Assembly (NCBI RefSeq): GCF_002295065.1
Contig: NZ_NSGG01000002.1
Coordinates: 558,001-622,000, forward strand
Length of the DNA: 64,000 nt
Direction of reading: 5' to 3'
Source of the DNA: Mesorhizobium sp. WSM3859
Lineage (GTDB): Bacteria; Pseudomonadota; Alphaproteobacteria; Rhizobiales; Rhizobiaceae
The notes under the pieces are model-generated. The model saw only the letters and a program-made list of their open reading frames with translations. It ran no database searches and was not told the DNA's origin. A program made the translations under genes and the position numbers. Numbering within the stretch: position 1 is the stretch's first letter; every line of letters begins with the position of its first letter. Below are positions 35,816 through 46,898 of the stretch, one piece after another.

Positions 35816-36952
35816 ATGCTGGCGCGCGACCCCTCCCCGCCGCCACCGGCCGAAGGCGTGGCCATAGCCGAACCGGCGCACGCCAATGAGAGCTACATCG
35901 CGCTGGTCTGGCGCCGACTGAAGCGCTCCTGGACCGGCATGGCCGGGCTCTTCCTAGTCGTGCTTCTGCTTGTCATGGCTCTCTTCGCGGATTTCATCGC
36001 ACCCTCGGATCCGAAGGCGACCGATGTCGCTTTCGCGCCGCCGCAGGTGCCGAGCTTTCATGACAAGGACGGCAATTTCACCTTCAGGCCGAGGATCTAT
36101 GCGCTGGCCGACTCGGCCGACCTCGATCCGGTCACCTTCCAGCCGATCGTCGGCCCCGACTACGACCACCCGCGCCTGCTCGGCTTCTTCGTCGAGGGCG
36201 CGCCCTACAGGCTGTTCGGGCTGATCCCGGCCGACCGGCATTTCTTTGCCTCGATGGACGGCCAGCCGGTGCATTTCCTCGGCACCGACAAGTTCGGCCG
36301 CGACGTGCTATCGCGCGCCATCCACGGCTCGCGGGTTTCGCTGATGATCGCGCTGACGGTGGTCTTCATCATCACGCTGATCGGCACCACCGTCGGCATG
36401 GTTTCCGGTTATTTCGGCGGCAAGTTCGATATCTGGATGCAGCGCTTTGTCGAGTTGGTGCTCGCCTTCCCGCAGCTGCCGCTTTATCTGGCGCTGACGA
36501 CGCTGATCCCGGTCACCGCGCCGACCAATGTCTTCCTCGGTTTCGTCATCATCGTCATGTCGGCGCTGGGCTGGGCGCAGATGTCGCGGGAGGTGCGCGG
36601 CAAGACGCTGGCGCTGGCGCGCATCGACTATGTGCGCGCCGCCATGGCGGTCGGCGCCACCGACCGGCGCATCATCATGCAGCACATTTTTCCCAATGTG
36701 ATGAGCCATGTCATCGTCGCGGTGACGATCGCCATCCCGACCGTCGTGCTGCTCGAAGCCTTTCTCGGCTTCCTCGGCTTTGCCGTAAAGCCGCCGCTGA
36801 TCTCCTGGGGGCTGATGCTGCAGGACACGGCGACCTATTCGGTCATCGGCACCTATCCGTGGATCCTGTCGCCGGTCGGCTTCGTGCTGGTCACCGTCTT
36901 TGCCTTCAACGCGCTGGGCGACGGCCTGCGCGATGCCGTCGATCCGTATTGA
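35816..36952 (+). CDS. agpC: ABC transporter permease (DppC/OppC type)
   Basis: 378 residues. The N-terminal extension before the first membrane segment (WTGMAGLFLVVLLLVMALF) is typical of OppC proteins. A periplasmic insertion of about 120 residues (FHDKDGNFTFRPRIYALADS, HFLGTDKFGRDVLSRAIHGS) precedes the permease core. The coupling loop is MSREVRGKTLALARIDYVRA. Start and upstream stop codons are adjacent with no gap, so translation is coupled to the first permease. The ATPase gene starts 10 bases after it. Confidence 0.9.
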   Translation: MLARDPSPPPPAEGVAIAEPAHANESYIALVWRRLKRSWTGMAGLFLVVLLLVMALFADFIAPSDPKATDVAFAPPQVPSFHDKDGNFTFRPRIYALADSADLDPVTFQPIVGPDYDHPRLLGFFVEGAPYRLFGLIPADRHFFASMDGQPVHFLGTDKFGRDVLSRAIHGSRVSLMIALTVVFIITLIGTTVGMVSGYFGGKFDIWMQRFVELVLAFPQLPLYLALTTLIPVTAPTNVFLGFVIIVMSALGWAQMSREVRGKTLALARIDYVRAAMAVGATDRRIIMQHIFPNVMSHVIVAVTIAIPTVVLLEAFLGFLGFAVKPPLISWGLMLQDTATYSVIGTYPWILSPVGFVLVTVFAFNALGDGLRDAVDPY

Positions 36953-36962
36953 GGTGGCCGGG

Positions 36963-38633
<1,671 letters not shown>

Positions 38634-38653
38634 AAAAGTGCCGGAGGCTTACA

Positions 38654-40024
38654 GTGGCTAGAAATCCCAGGATCGCGTTCATCGGCGCCGGCTCGACGGT
38701 GTTCATGAAAAACATCGTCGGCGACGTGCTGCAGCGGCCTGCGCTGTCGGGCGCGACGATCGCGCTGATGGACATCAATCCGCAGCGGCTGGAAGAAAGC
38801 GCCGTCGTCGTCAACAAGCTGATCGCGACGCTCGGCGTCAAGGCGAAGGCCGAGACCTATTCCGACCAGCGCAAGGCGCTGCAAGGGGCCGACTTCGTCG
38901 TCGTCGCCTTCCAGATCGGCGGCTACGAGCCCTGCACCGTCACCGATTTCGAGGTACCGAAGAAATACGGCCTGCGCCAGACCATCGCCGACACGCTCGG
39001 CGTCGGCGGCATCATGCGCGGCCTCAGGACCGTGCCGCATCTGTGGAAGATCTGTGAGGACATACTCGCCGTCTGCCCGGAGGCGATCATGCTGCAATAT
39101 GTGAACCCGATGGCGATCAACACCTGGGCGATCGCCGAGAAATTCCCCACGATCAAGCAGGTCGGGCTCTGCCACTCGGTGCAGGGCACGGCGATGGAAT
39201 TGGCGCACGACCTCGACCTTCCCTACGAAGAAATCCGCTACCGCTCGGCTGGCATCAACCACATGGCCTTCTACCTGAAGTTCGAGCATCGCCAGGCCGA
39301 CGGCTCCTACCGCGACCTCTATCCCGATCTCGTGCGCGCCTATCGCGAAGGCCGTGCGCCGAAGCCGGGCTGGAACCCGCGCTGCCCGAACAAGGTGCGC
39401 TACGAGATGCTGACCCGGCTCGGCTATTTCGTCACCGAGAGCTCGGAGCATTTCGCCGAATACACGCCCTATTTCATCAAGGACGGCCGCCCCGACCTGA
39501 TCGAGAAATACGGCATTCCGCTGGATGAATATCCAAAACGCTGCATCGAGCAGATCGAGCGCTGGAAGGGCCAGGCGGAAGCCTACCGCTCGGCCGACCG
39601 GATCGAGGTCGAGCAGTCCAGGGAATATGCCTCCTCGATCATGAACTCCGTGTGGACCGGCGAGCCGTCGGTGATCTATGGCAATGTCCGCAACAATGGC
39701 TGCATCACCTCGCTGCCTTTCGACTGCGCGGCGGAAGTGCCGTGCCTGGTCGACGCTTCCGGCATTCAGCCGACTTACATTGGCGACCTGCCGCCGCAGC
39801 TGACGGCGCTGATCCGCACCAACATCAATGTGCAGGAGCTGACGGTGCGGGCGCTGATGAGCGAGAACCGCGAGCACATCTACCACGCGGCGATGATGGA
39901 CCCGCATACAGCGGCCGAGCTCGACCTCGACCAGATCTGGTCGTTGGTCGACGACCTGCTTGCCGCGCATGGCGACTGGCTGCCCGCCTGGGCGCGTGGC
40001 GGACGAAAGAGCGCGGCCGCCTGA
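38654..40024 (+). CDS. agaL2: Family 4 alpha-galactosidase, AgaL2-like
   Basis: 456 residues from a GTG at 38654, chosen for GGAGG six bases upstream. NAD-binding AFIGAGSTVF lies at the N-terminus; the metal and catalytic segment reads GLCHSVQGT with SAGINHMAF. CHSV in this position is the pattern of MelA-type alpha-galactosidases. The enzyme would hydrolyse melibiose/raffinose-type substrates inside the cell after import by the agp transporter. It ends 7 bases before the converging purD gene, closing the operon. Confidence 0.9.
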   Translation: MARNPRIAFIGAGSTVFMKNIVGDVLQRPALSGATIALMDINPQRLEESAVVVNKLIATLGVKAKAETYSDQRKALQGADFVVVAFQIGGYEPCTVTDFEVPKKYGLRQTIADTLGVGGIMRGLRTVPHLWKICEDILAVCPEAIMLQYVNPMAINTWAIAEKFPTIKQVGLCHSVQGTAMELAHDLDLPYEEIRYRSAGINHMAFYLKFEHRQADGSYRDLYPDLVRAYREGRAPKPGWNPRCPNKVRYEMLTRLGYFVTESSEHFAEYTPYFIKDGRPDLIEKYGIPLDEYPKRCIEQIERWKGQAEAYRSADRIEVEQSREYASSIMNSVWTGEPSVIYGNVRNNGCITSLPFDCAAEVPCLVDASGIQPTYIGDLPPQLTALIRTNINVQELTVRALMSENREHIYHAAMMDPHTAAELDLDQIWSLVDDLLAAHGDWLPAWARGGRKSAAA

Positions 40025-40031
40025 GGCCGGA

Positions 40032-41312
40032 TTACGCGCCGGCCTTCTCGCGTGCCACGGCCTGCCAGCCGATGTCGTGGCGATAGAAGCCCTGCGGCCA
40101 GTCGATGTGATCGATTGCCGCGTAGGCCCTGGCCTGCGCCTCGCCTACCGTCTTGCCAAGCGCGGTGACGTTGAGCACGCGGCCGCCATTGGCGACCAGC
40201 GCCCCGCCATTGACGGCGGTGCCGGCGTGGAAAATCTGGGCGCCATCACGCTCGGCCTCGTCGAGGCCGCGGATGACGGAGCCCTTTTCCGGCGTGCCGG
40301 GATAGCCCCTTGCCGCCATCACCACGGTCAGCGCCGCCGCGTCGCTCCAGCGGATCGACATGTGCGCGAGCTGGCCGTCGACGGCGGCGCTGAGCAGGAC
40401 GAGCAGGTCGTCCTTCAGCCGCATCATCAGCACCTGGCATTCGGGATCGCCGAAGCGGGTGTTGTACTCGATCAGCTTCGGGCCCTGGTCGGTAATCATC
40501 AGGCCGGCGAAGAGGATACCGGCGAAGGGCGCGCCGAGTTCGGCCATGCCGCGCATGGTCGGCTCGATGATCTCGCGCATGGTGCGCTCGGTCATTTCGG
40601 GCGTCATCCCCGGCGCCGGCGAATAGGCGCCCATGCCGCCGGTGTTCGGCCCGGTATCGCCGTCGCCGACGCGCTTGTGGTCCTGCGCGGTGCCGAAGGG
40701 GAGAGCCGTGGCGCCGTCACACAGGCAGAAGAAGCTTGCCTCCTCGCCGGTGAGATATTCCTCGACCACGACCTCGGCGCCGGCGGCCCCGAATGCGCCG
40801 TCGAAACAAGCCTCCAGCGCGGCGTTCGCCTCATCAGAAGTCATCGCGATGGTGACGCCCTTGCCGGCGGCGAGCCCGTCTGCCTTGATGACGATCGGCG
40901 CGCCGACTTTCTCGACATAGGCCCTGGCCGAAGCGAGATCGCCGAAGCGCCCATAGGCGGCGGTGGGGATGTTGAACCTCGCGCAGAGATCCTTGGTAAA
41001 ACCCTTCGAGCCCTCCAGCCGGGCCGCCGCCTTGGAAGGGCCGAAGACGCGGATGCCCCAGGCACGCAGGTCGTCGGCGATGCCCGCGACCAGCGGGCCT
41101 TCCGGGCCGACCACCACGAGGTCGATCTTCTTTTCCTGGCAGAAGGCGGCGACGGCGGAATGGTCGGCAACGTCCAGCTTCACCAGCTCGGCGACACGGC
41201 CGATGCCCGGATTGCCGGGCGCGGCATAAAGCTTCGCCAGCAGCGGCGAGGCGGAGATCTTCCAGGCGAGCGCATGTTCGCGGCCACCCGAGCCGAGAAG
41301 AAGAACGTTCAT
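40032..41312 (-). CDS. purD: Phosphoribosylamine-glycine ligase (GAR synthetase)
   Basis: 426 residues from the ATG at 41312 with AGAGGT upstream. ATP-dependent joining of glycine to phosphoribosylamine, the second step of purine synthesis. Signatures: [18 protein letters not shown], the ATP-grasp elements [14 protein letters not shown] and [29 protein letters not shown], and [16 protein letters not shown]. It stands alone between two units on other strands, so it is probably transcribed from its own promoter in the gap that also holds R1 copy 3. Confidence 0.97.
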   Translation of the reverse strand: MNVLLLGSGGREHALAWKISASPLLAKLYAAPGNPGIGRVAELVKLDVADHSAVAAFCQEKKIDLVVVGPEGPLVAGIADDLRAWGIRVFGPSKAAARLEGSKGFTKDLCARFNIPTAAYGRFGDLASARAYVEKVGAPIVIKADGLAAGKGVTIAMTSDEANAALEACFDGAFGAAGAEVVVEEYLTGEEASFFCLCDGATALPFGTAQDHKRVGDGDTGPNTGGMGAYSPAPGMTPEMTERTMREIIEPTMRGMAELGAPFAGILFAGLMITDQGPKLIEYNTRFGDPECQVLMMRLKDDLLVLLSAAVDGQLAHMSIRWSDAAALTVVMAARGYPGTPEKGSVIRGLDEAERDGAQIFHAGTAVNGGALVANGGRVLNVTALGKTVGEAQARAYAAIDHIDWPQGFYRHDIGWQAVAREKAGA

Positions 41313-41451
41313 GGCCACCTCTTGCTGATCGTCTCCCCCGACCCCGCTATTGGTCCGCGCGCGGCGGGTCAAGGCGTCTTGGCATTTTGGCGGCAATTGC
41401 GCACGGGAAAGCAGCGCAAACGCCGGGGATTGATTGAAGTCGCCCCAACCT

Positions 41452-41611
41452 CGTCATTCTATGGCGAAGCAAGGAGCGAAGCGACGCGGCGCAGACTTAG
41501 CCGGAGGATGCAAATGGCAGAGAATTCTGCACCGTTGCGGCGCTTCGAGGTCACGGAATGGATCCTCGGGTCTGCGCGTCCGCTTCGCTCCCGCTCCGCC
41601 CGTGGATGACG
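41452..41611. repeat. R1 MITE-like palindromic element, copy 3
   Basis: The left arm CGTCATTCTATGGCGAAGCA is more diverged than in the other copies; the centre keeps GAGAATTCTGCACCGTTGCG and the right arm GGTCACGGAATGGATCC...TGGATGACG. It fills the 311-base gap between purD and the PhyH gene together with about 140 bases of unremarkable sequence next to purD. Confidence 0.8.
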
Positions 41612-41623
41612 AGGCAGGGCCGC

Positions 41624-42418
41624 TCAGCTCTGATAGATAACAGGGAACCAGTCCTCGCGCAGCTTCTGGCCGGGCTTCATGTCGTGGCCCGGATAGGGCG
41701 GCGAGGTGCGGCCGGGACGCTCGACATAATGCGCGTCGTCGCCCACCCAGCGCAGCGACAGCGCCCGGCGCCGCGCCGCCGTCAGATTGCCGCGCGCGCC
41801 ATGTGCGGTGCGGAAATCGAACAGGATGGCATCGCCCGGCTGCATCTCCCATTCCAGCACCTTCATCGAAGGATCGCGGTCGGGATCGGGCACCGGCAAA
41901 TAGTCCCCCTCGCCGGCATAGAAATTGGCGTCGTTCAGCCAGCGCACCGGCAGCACCATCTTTTCCCATTTGTGCGAGCCGGCGATCAGCCGCAGCGTCG
42001 CCTCCTTCACCGGATCGATCGGGATCCAGAAGCTAACCGTCTGGCTGCCGTCGACAAAGTAATAGGGAATGTCCTGGTGCCACGGCGTCGGCTTCTGCGT
42101 GCCCGGCTCCTTGACCAGGACGTGGTCGTGGAAGAACTGCGCGCTGCGCGACTGCATGACGGCGGCGGCAAGCTCGGCGGCCGGCGATTCCCTGACGATC
42201 CTGACGAATTCCGGGATGCGCTCCCAGTTGCAGTAGTCGTCGAAGAAGCTGCCCTTGCCGCCGGCGATGTCGGATGCCGTGGCGCTGCGATTCTCGATAT
42301 TGCGTTCGATGCCGTCCGCGATCACGTCGACCCAGTCCTTGAAGGCGCCGCGGATGCAGACCGCGCCGTCGCGCTGGTAATCGGCAATCGTCGCGGCGTC
42401 GATTTTCGGGCTGGCCAT
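41624..42418 (-). CDS. Phytanoyl-CoA dioxygenase (PhyH) family protein
   Basis: 264 residues of an Fe(II)/2-oxoglutarate dioxygenase fold. The metal site is TPWHQD (His and Asp) and the distal His in FRTAHGARGN, with the 2-oxoglutarate-binding Arg in the C-terminal LRWVGDDAH region. The family hydroxylates acyl-CoAs, ectoine and many secondary metabolites, so substrate is open. It is divergent from a LysR-type regulator across 91 bases, the usual layout of a LysR-controlled gene. GDAILFDFRTAHG closes the beta-barrel. Confidence 0.88.
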   Translation of the reverse strand: MASPKIDAATIADYQRDGAVCIRGAFKDWVDVIADGIERNIENRSATASDIAGGKGSFFDDYCNWERIPEFVRIVRESPAAELAAAVMQSRSAQFFHDHVLVKEPGTQKPTPWHQDIPYYFVDGSQTVSFWIPIDPVKEATLRLIAGSHKWEKMVLPVRWLNDANFYAGEGDYLPVPDPDRDPSMKVLEWEMQPGDAILFDFRTAHGARGNLTAARRRALSLRWVGDDAHYVERPGRTSPPYPGHDMKPGQKLREDWFPVIYQS

Positions 42419-42477
42419 CGTGCTCTCCTGCTTGTTCGATGACCGACTATCGCAAGAGCGTCACATCACGTAAAATA

Positions 42478-42498
42478 ATAACTTGTCATTTCACTTAT
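42478..42498. promoter_or_regulatory. Possible LysR-type binding dyad between phyH and lysR
   Basis: ATAACTTG and CACTTAT flank TCATTT and give an imperfect dyad with an ATAA...TTAT frame, 12 bases from the lysR start. LysR-type sites are built on T-N11-A with weak dyad symmetry. The position fits control of both divergent genes; the sequence alone is weak support. Confidence 0.4.
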
Positions 42499-42509
42499 AG
42501 TTTTCATCT

Positions 42510-43421
42510 ATGAAGTTCTCGCTGACCCAATTGCGCTATGTCGTTGCCGTGGCCCGCTATGGCAGCGTGACCATGGCGGCCCAGGCGTTGAACGTTTCGC
42601 AGCCGTCCATCTCGGTGGCGATCGACCATGTCGAGGACGCGCTTGGCCAGAAACTCTTCGTGCGCCATCGGGGCAGCGGCGTTGCGCTGACATCCTTCGG
42701 CCGCAGGGCCGTCGCCAAGGCAAGGCAGGTGCTGGGCGAGGCGGACGAGCTGGCGGCGCTCGGATCGCGCGACGCCGATATCGGCGGCGAGCTGGTGCTC
42801 GGCTGCTTCGAGGACCTGGCGCCCTATTTCGCCCCGGCGCTGATGCGTGCCTTTGCCGAGCGCTGCCCGGCCGTCACCGTCGTCATCGGCCACGAGACCT
42901 TCGACACGCTGGGACGGCGCCTGGCCGACAGCGCCGTCGATCTCGGCCTCACCTACGATCTCGGCCTTCCCGGCCATTTCAAGCGCGTCCTGCTGCATGA
43001 ATTGCGACCGCACGCGCTTTTGCCCGCCGGCCATGTGCTGGCGGACAAGCATTCCGTCAGCCTGGCGGAGCTAGCCCAGCATCCGCTGATCACCACGGAC
43101 CAGCCGCACAGCTGGCAGCACATGCTGGACCTCTTCCTCAGCCGCGGTCTGTCGCCGGTCGCGCGGGCGACGACCAGCTCGTTCGAGCTGCAGCGCTCCA
43201 TGGTGGCCAACGGCTTCGGCGTCGCGGTCAGCTATACGAGGCCGTATGGCGACCGCAGCTATGACGGCCTGCCGCTGGTCTTAAAGCCTCTCTCCGACGC
43301 GCTGCCGATGCAGCGCATCATCCTGACGCATGACACGCGCCAGCGCCTGTCGAAGGCGGCCGTGGCCTTCATCGACGTCGCCAAGGCATGGTTCGCCGGT
43401 CACGATGTTTTCACCGCCTGA
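42510..43421 (+). CDS. LysR family transcriptional regulator
   Basis: 303 residues. The winged helix-turn-helix is at residues 1-60: LRYVVAVARYGSVTMAAQAL, NVSQPSISVAIDHVEDALGQ and KLFVRHRGSGVALT. Residues 90-300 are the periplasmic-binding-like effector domain (ELVLGCFEDLAPYFAPALMR). It is divergent from the PhyH dioxygenase gene, which it probably regulates along with itself. The N-terminal KFSLTQLRYVVAV and the SRGLSPVARATTSSFE region resemble regulators of amino-acid and quorum-type genes, but no ligand can be named. Confidence 0.92.
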   Translation: MKFSLTQLRYVVAVARYGSVTMAAQALNVSQPSISVAIDHVEDALGQKLFVRHRGSGVALTSFGRRAVAKARQVLGEADELAALGSRDADIGGELVLGCFEDLAPYFAPALMRAFAERCPAVTVVIGHETFDTLGRRLADSAVDLGLTYDLGLPGHFKRVLLHELRPHALLPAGHVLADKHSVSLAELAQHPLITTDQPHSWQHMLDLFLSRGLSPVARATTSSFELQRSMVANGFGVAVSYTRPYGDRSYDGLPLVLKPLSDALPMQRIILTHDTRQRLSKAAVAFIDVAKAWFAGHDVFTA

Positions 43422-43487
43422 GGTTTCGGCGCTTGAGCGACATTGCGGCCGCTTGACGGGGCCGCCTGCTGCTGCCACTCCAACGTG

Positions 43488-44471
43488 ATGGAAACCGTCC
43501 AGTCGAAAGCGATCCAGGGCCGTGTCGCCGACGCGCCGAGCGGCCATTGGGTCTACCGCGTGCTGCCGCGCTGGCTGTGGCCCTATGCGCAGCTGGCGCG
43601 CTGGGACCGGCCGATCGGCTGGCAGCTGCTGCTCTGGCCCTGCTGGTGGTCGGCAGCACTTGCCGCGGGCGCCTATCCGCGCCCGACCGACCCGCTGCTG
43701 ACGCTGCTTCCAGCGCCCTGGTACCTGCTTTTGTTCTTCATCGGCGCCGTCGCCATGCGCGGCGCCGGCTGCACCTATAACGACCTCGCCGACGAGGACA
43801 TCGACAATCAGGTCGAGCGCACCCGCTCGCGCCCGCTGCCCGCCGGCAAGGTGACGCGGCGCCAGGCCTGGATCTTCGTCATCATCCAGGCGCTGGTGGG
43901 CCTGGCCGTGCTGCTGCAGTTCAACAGCTTCGCCATTCCGCTCGGCGTCGCTTCGCTCGCGATCGTCGCGGTCTATCCCTTCATGAAGCGCATCACCAAC
44001 TGGCCGCAATTCGTGCTGGGCTTGGCCTTCTCCTGGGGCGCGCTGATGGGCTGGGCTGTCGAGTTCGGCGACATCGATGACCCGGCGATCATGCTCTATA
44101 TCGGCTCGATCCTGTGGGTGATCGGCTACGACACGATCTACGCGCATCAGGACAAGGAAGACGACGCCATCGTCGGCGTGCGCTCGACGGCGCGGCTGTT
44201 CGGCGACAACACCAAGATGTGGCTCACCGGGCTCTATGGCGGCGCGCTGATCTGCTTCGCCATCGCCTTTGCCTCGGCGCAGGTGCCGATCGTGGCGCTG
44301 GCCGGCCTGATCGCCGCCGGCGCGCATATGGCGCGCCAGATCATCCGGCTAGACATCAACAATGGGGACCAGTGCCTGAAGCTGTTCAAATCGAACAACC
44401 AGGTCGGCTGGCTGATCTTCCTCGGGCTGATCGGCGGGTCGGTGTGGATATGGCTGAAGCCGCTGGTGTAG
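43488..44471 (+). CDS. ubiA: 4-hydroxybenzoate polyprenyltransferase
   Basis: 327 residues from the ATG at 43488. Attaches a polyprenyl chain to 4-hydroxybenzoate in ubiquinone synthesis. Both magnesium-diphosphate motifs are present: NDLADEDID (first) and YAHQDKEDD (second), separated by the expected membrane segments; ARWDRPIGWQLLLWPCWW opens the first helix. About eight hydrophobic segments are visible. The polyprenyl donor would come from the synthase at 59234-60250. The lysR gene is 66 bases upstream on the same strand, with no sign of a shared function. Confidence 0.95.
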   Translation: METVQSKAIQGRVADAPSGHWVYRVLPRWLWPYAQLARWDRPIGWQLLLWPCWWSAALAAGAYPRPTDPLLTLLPAPWYLLLFFIGAVAMRGAGCTYNDLADEDIDNQVERTRSRPLPAGKVTRRQAWIFVIIQALVGLAVLLQFNSFAIPLGVASLAIVAVYPFMKRITNWPQFVLGLAFSWGALMGWAVEFGDIDDPAIMLYIGSILWVIGYDTIYAHQDKEDDAIVGVRSTARLFGDNTKMWLTGLYGGALICFAIAFASAQVPIVALAGLIAAGAHMARQIIRLDINNGDQCLKLFKSNNQVGWLIFLGLIGGSVWIWLKPLV

Positions 44472-44481
44472 CGGGCTTTTT

Positions 44482-44625
44482 CCTTCTCCCCTTGTGGGAG
44501 AAGGTGGATCGGCGCGCAGCGCCGAGACGGATGAGGGGTGTTCCAGCGAAGTGAGACGCTGGCTTTCTCTGGAGCACCCCTCATCCGTCGCCTTCGGCGA
44601 CACCTTCTCCCACAAGGGGAGAAGG
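44482..44625. repeat. R4 inverted-repeat element after ubiA
   Basis: The left terminus 44482-44540 contains CCTTCTCCCCTTGTGGGAGA, AAGG, the stem CGGCGCGCAGCGCCG and GGATGAGGGGTG. The right terminus 44575-44625 is its inverse: CACCCCTCATCC, GTCGCCTTCGGCGAC, CCTTCTCCCACAAGGGGAG. The middle is a small CCAGCG...CGCTGG hairpin of 34 bases. It has the same design as the element in glyS and the DUF559 cassette. It may also serve as the ubiA and DUF6101 transcription end. Confidence 0.85.
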
Positions 44626-44636
44626 GGAAGGTCGCA

Positions 44637-45203
44637 CTACTCCCTTGCAATGATCTCCTGGCCGTCGATGACAAGCCTCAGGCCAAGGTTGCCGGCCTTG
44701 CGGCGGGCGAGGAAGCGCGGGCGGCGCGTGGTGGAGACACGGCCCTTGCGGCGCTCCTGCGGCGTCCGCGCCTTGATGGCGGCGCCGAGCGATTCTTCCA
44801 GCGTACGGGCGATGCCGTCGGCCTCGATCAAAAGCATCGGCAGGCGATAGGCGTCGGCCCAGGCGCGCCAGTCGGCGGCGACGTCCTCAAGATCATCGGC
44901 GACCAGCAGCGGCACCGACAGCATCGGATCATTGTGCAGGAGCTCGAGCGTCACCGTGACGTTGCCGTCCGGATCTTCCAAGGCCCGCGCCGCGACGCCG
45001 CGGAACGCCTTGGCGGGCAGCGCGATGATCGCCGGCACGCCGCTCATCTCCAGCATGCGGCGGATGACGGCGCCACGCTGGTCGATGGTGAAGGTGACAT
45101 CGCCATAGTCGTCGCGCGTGGCATAGCTCACCATCTGGGGCAGGCGAAACGGGTCGAGACGCATGTTGCGCCCGGCCCAGACTGGCTTCAGTCCAGTGTT
45201 CAT
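44637..45203 (-). CDS. DUF6101 family protein
   Basis: 188 residues. Begins MNTGLKPVWAGRNMRLDPFR, with ATRDDYGDVTFTIDQRGAVI and a basic C-terminus (TRRPRFLARRKAGNLGLRLV). I associate this pattern with the DUF6101 family of rhizobia; function is unknown and no transmembrane segment or signal peptide is visible. It converges on ubiA across an R4 element and is separated from the upstream FAD oxidase by 185 bases in which GGGCCGGTTTTCCGGCC-like stems suggest a terminator. Confidence 0.7.
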   Translation of the reverse strand: MNTGLKPVWAGRNMRLDPFRLPQMVSYATRDDYGDVTFTIDQRGAVIRRMLEMSGVPAIIALPAKAFRGVAARALEDPDGNVTVTLELLHNDPMLSVPLLVADDLEDVAADWRAWADAYRLPMLLIEADGIARTLEESLGAAIKARTPQERRKGRVSTTRRPRFLARRKAGNLGLRLVIDGQEIIARE

Positions 45204-45388
45204 CGAATGTCTTCCCTGTTACTCCTGAGGGCCGTTTTCCGGTTCTCTCAGGGCCGGTTTTCCGGCCTCGTTATGGGAAGAAGCATTAGCGCTGGCTTCT
45301 TACCGTCGCGCTTAAGAAGTTCGGTTAAATTTTGCTGATCGGAGCCGATGGTTATCGGAATGCGACCGACCATCAGCTAGGGGAAGGA

Positions 45389-46822
45389 TCAGATAACCTT
45401 ACCGGGATTCATGATGCCGGCCGGATCGAAGGCGGCCTTCACGCGACGCATCAGGTCGATGGCCATCGGCGGCGCCGTGGCGATGAGCTCGTCGCGCTTC
45501 AACTGACCGATGCCGTGCTCGGCCGAGATCGAGCCGTGGAAGGAGCGCACGACATCGTGCACGGCCTTATTCATCGGGTGGTAGAGCTCGAGGAACGGCT
45601 CGTCCTGCCAGTCCACGGGGCGCGAGATGTTGTAGTGAAGATTGCCGTCGCCCATATGGCCGAAGCAAACCACGCGCGCGCCGGGGCAGACAGTCTCCAC
45701 CACGCCGGCCGCCTTTTCGATGAAGTCCGGGATCGAGGCGATCGGCACGGAGATGTCGTGCTTGATCGAGGCGCCCTCGGGCTTTTGGCATTCGGGCAGC
45801 GTCTCGCGGAAATTCCAGAAGGCATCGCCCTGGGCCAGGCTTGCCGACACCACGGCATCACCGACGATGCCTTGCTCGAGGCCGGCCGAAAGGATCTCCT
45901 CGATCAGCGCCTTGCCGTCCTCTTCAGAGCGTCCGGACGAGATCTGCATCAGCACATACCACGGCCAGTCGTCGGCCAGCGGCCGGGTGATACCTTGCCC
46001 GTGCTTCAGCGTGAAATCGTAAGGCCTTCTGGCGATCAGCTCGAAAGCGGTGAGCGAGGCGCCGGCCCTATCCATCGCCAAGGTGAACAACGAAAGCGCG
46101 TCCTTAGGGGACGACGGCAGGCCGGCAAAGGCGACCTCCCTGCCCTTCGGCTTCGGGAACAGCTTCAGCACTGCGGCGGTGATGACGCCGAGCGTGCCTT
46201 CGGCGCCGACGAAGAGGTTCTTCAGGTCGTAGCCGGTGTTGTCCTTCTTCAATTTGCGCAAATCGTCGAAGACCTCGCCGGTCGGCAGCACCACCTCGAC
46301 GCCGAGGCAGAGCTCACGCGCATTTCCATAGGCAAGCACGCCGGTGCCGCCGGCGTTGGAGGAGAGATTGCCGCCGATCTGGCAGGAGCCTTGCGCGGCG
46401 AGCGAGAGCGGAAACAGCCGGTCGGCGGCGTCGGCGGCCTCCTGCAGCGTCTGCAGGATGACGCCGGCCTCGGCCGTCACTGTGTTCGACAGGACATCGA
46501 TCTCGCGGATGCGGTTCAGCCGCGACAGTGACAGCACGATGTCGTGGCCGGATTTGTCCGGCACCTGGGCGCCGACCAAGCCCGTATTGCCGCTCTGCGG
46601 CACGATCGGCGTGCCGGTCTCGGTCGCAAGGCGCATGATGCGGCTCACCTCCTCGACGCTGCCCGGCCTCAGAACCAGCGATGTGCGACCATGCCAGAGG
46701 CCGCGCCGCTCGGTGATGTAGGGCGCGATGTCGGCCTGATCGCGCAGCGCATATTTGTCGCCGACGATTGCCGCGAAGCGGTCGATGACGGCAGGGTCGA
46801 GGTCGAAGGGCTGATCGTTCAT
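45389..46822 (-). CDS. FAD-linked oxidase (D-2-hydroxyglutarate/glycolate oxidase-like)
   Basis: 477 residues. N-terminal FAD-binding type 4 domain: SLVLRPGSVEEVSRIMRLA, VPQSGNTGLVGAQ and CQIGGNLSSNAGGTGVLAYG; C-terminal FAD-oxidase domain with VVCFGHMGDGNLHYN and ISAEHGIGQLKR, which hold the metal- and substrate-binding histidines of D-2-hydroxyacid dehydrogenases. The family includes D-lactate, glycolate and D-2-hydroxyglutarate oxidases; the sequence does not decide. It lies alone, with an R3 hairpin between its start and the converging side of sua5. Confidence 0.88.
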   Translation of the reverse strand: MNDQPFDLDPAVIDRFAAIVGDKYALRDQADIAPYITERRGLWHGRTSLVLRPGSVEEVSRIMRLATETGTPIVPQSGNTGLVGAQVPDKSGHDIVLSLSRLNRIREIDVLSNTVTAEAGVILQTLQEAADAADRLFPLSLAAQGSCQIGGNLSSNAGGTGVLAYGNARELCLGVEVVLPTGEVFDDLRKLKKDNTGYDLKNLFVGAEGTLGVITAAVLKLFPKPKGREVAFAGLPSSPKDALSLFTLAMDRAGASLTAFELIARRPYDFTLKHGQGITRPLADDWPWYVLMQISSGRSEEDGKALIEEILSAGLEQGIVGDAVVSASLAQGDAFWNFRETLPECQKPEGASIKHDISVPIASIPDFIEKAAGVVETVCPGARVVCFGHMGDGNLHYNISRPVDWQDEPFLELYHPMNKAVHDVVRSFHGSISAEHGIGQLKRDELIATAPPMAIDLMRRVKAAFDPAGIMNPGKVI

Positions 46823-46836
46823 GGGTCAGAACCTAA

Positions 46837-46880
46837 AGCAATTCCAGGAAAAGTGCGAAACGGTTCCGTCCGGAATTGCA
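46837..46880. repeat. R3 hairpin repeat, copy 2
   Basis: AGCAATTCCAGGAAAAGTGC, then GAAACGGTTCCGTCCGGAATTGC, the inverse orientation of the copy at 15718. It lies between the start of the FAD-oxidase gene and the end of sua5, a 76-base gap, so it may also overlap the oxidase promoter. Confidence 0.75.
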
Positions 46881-46898
46881 TCAAAACAAAGCGATAGA

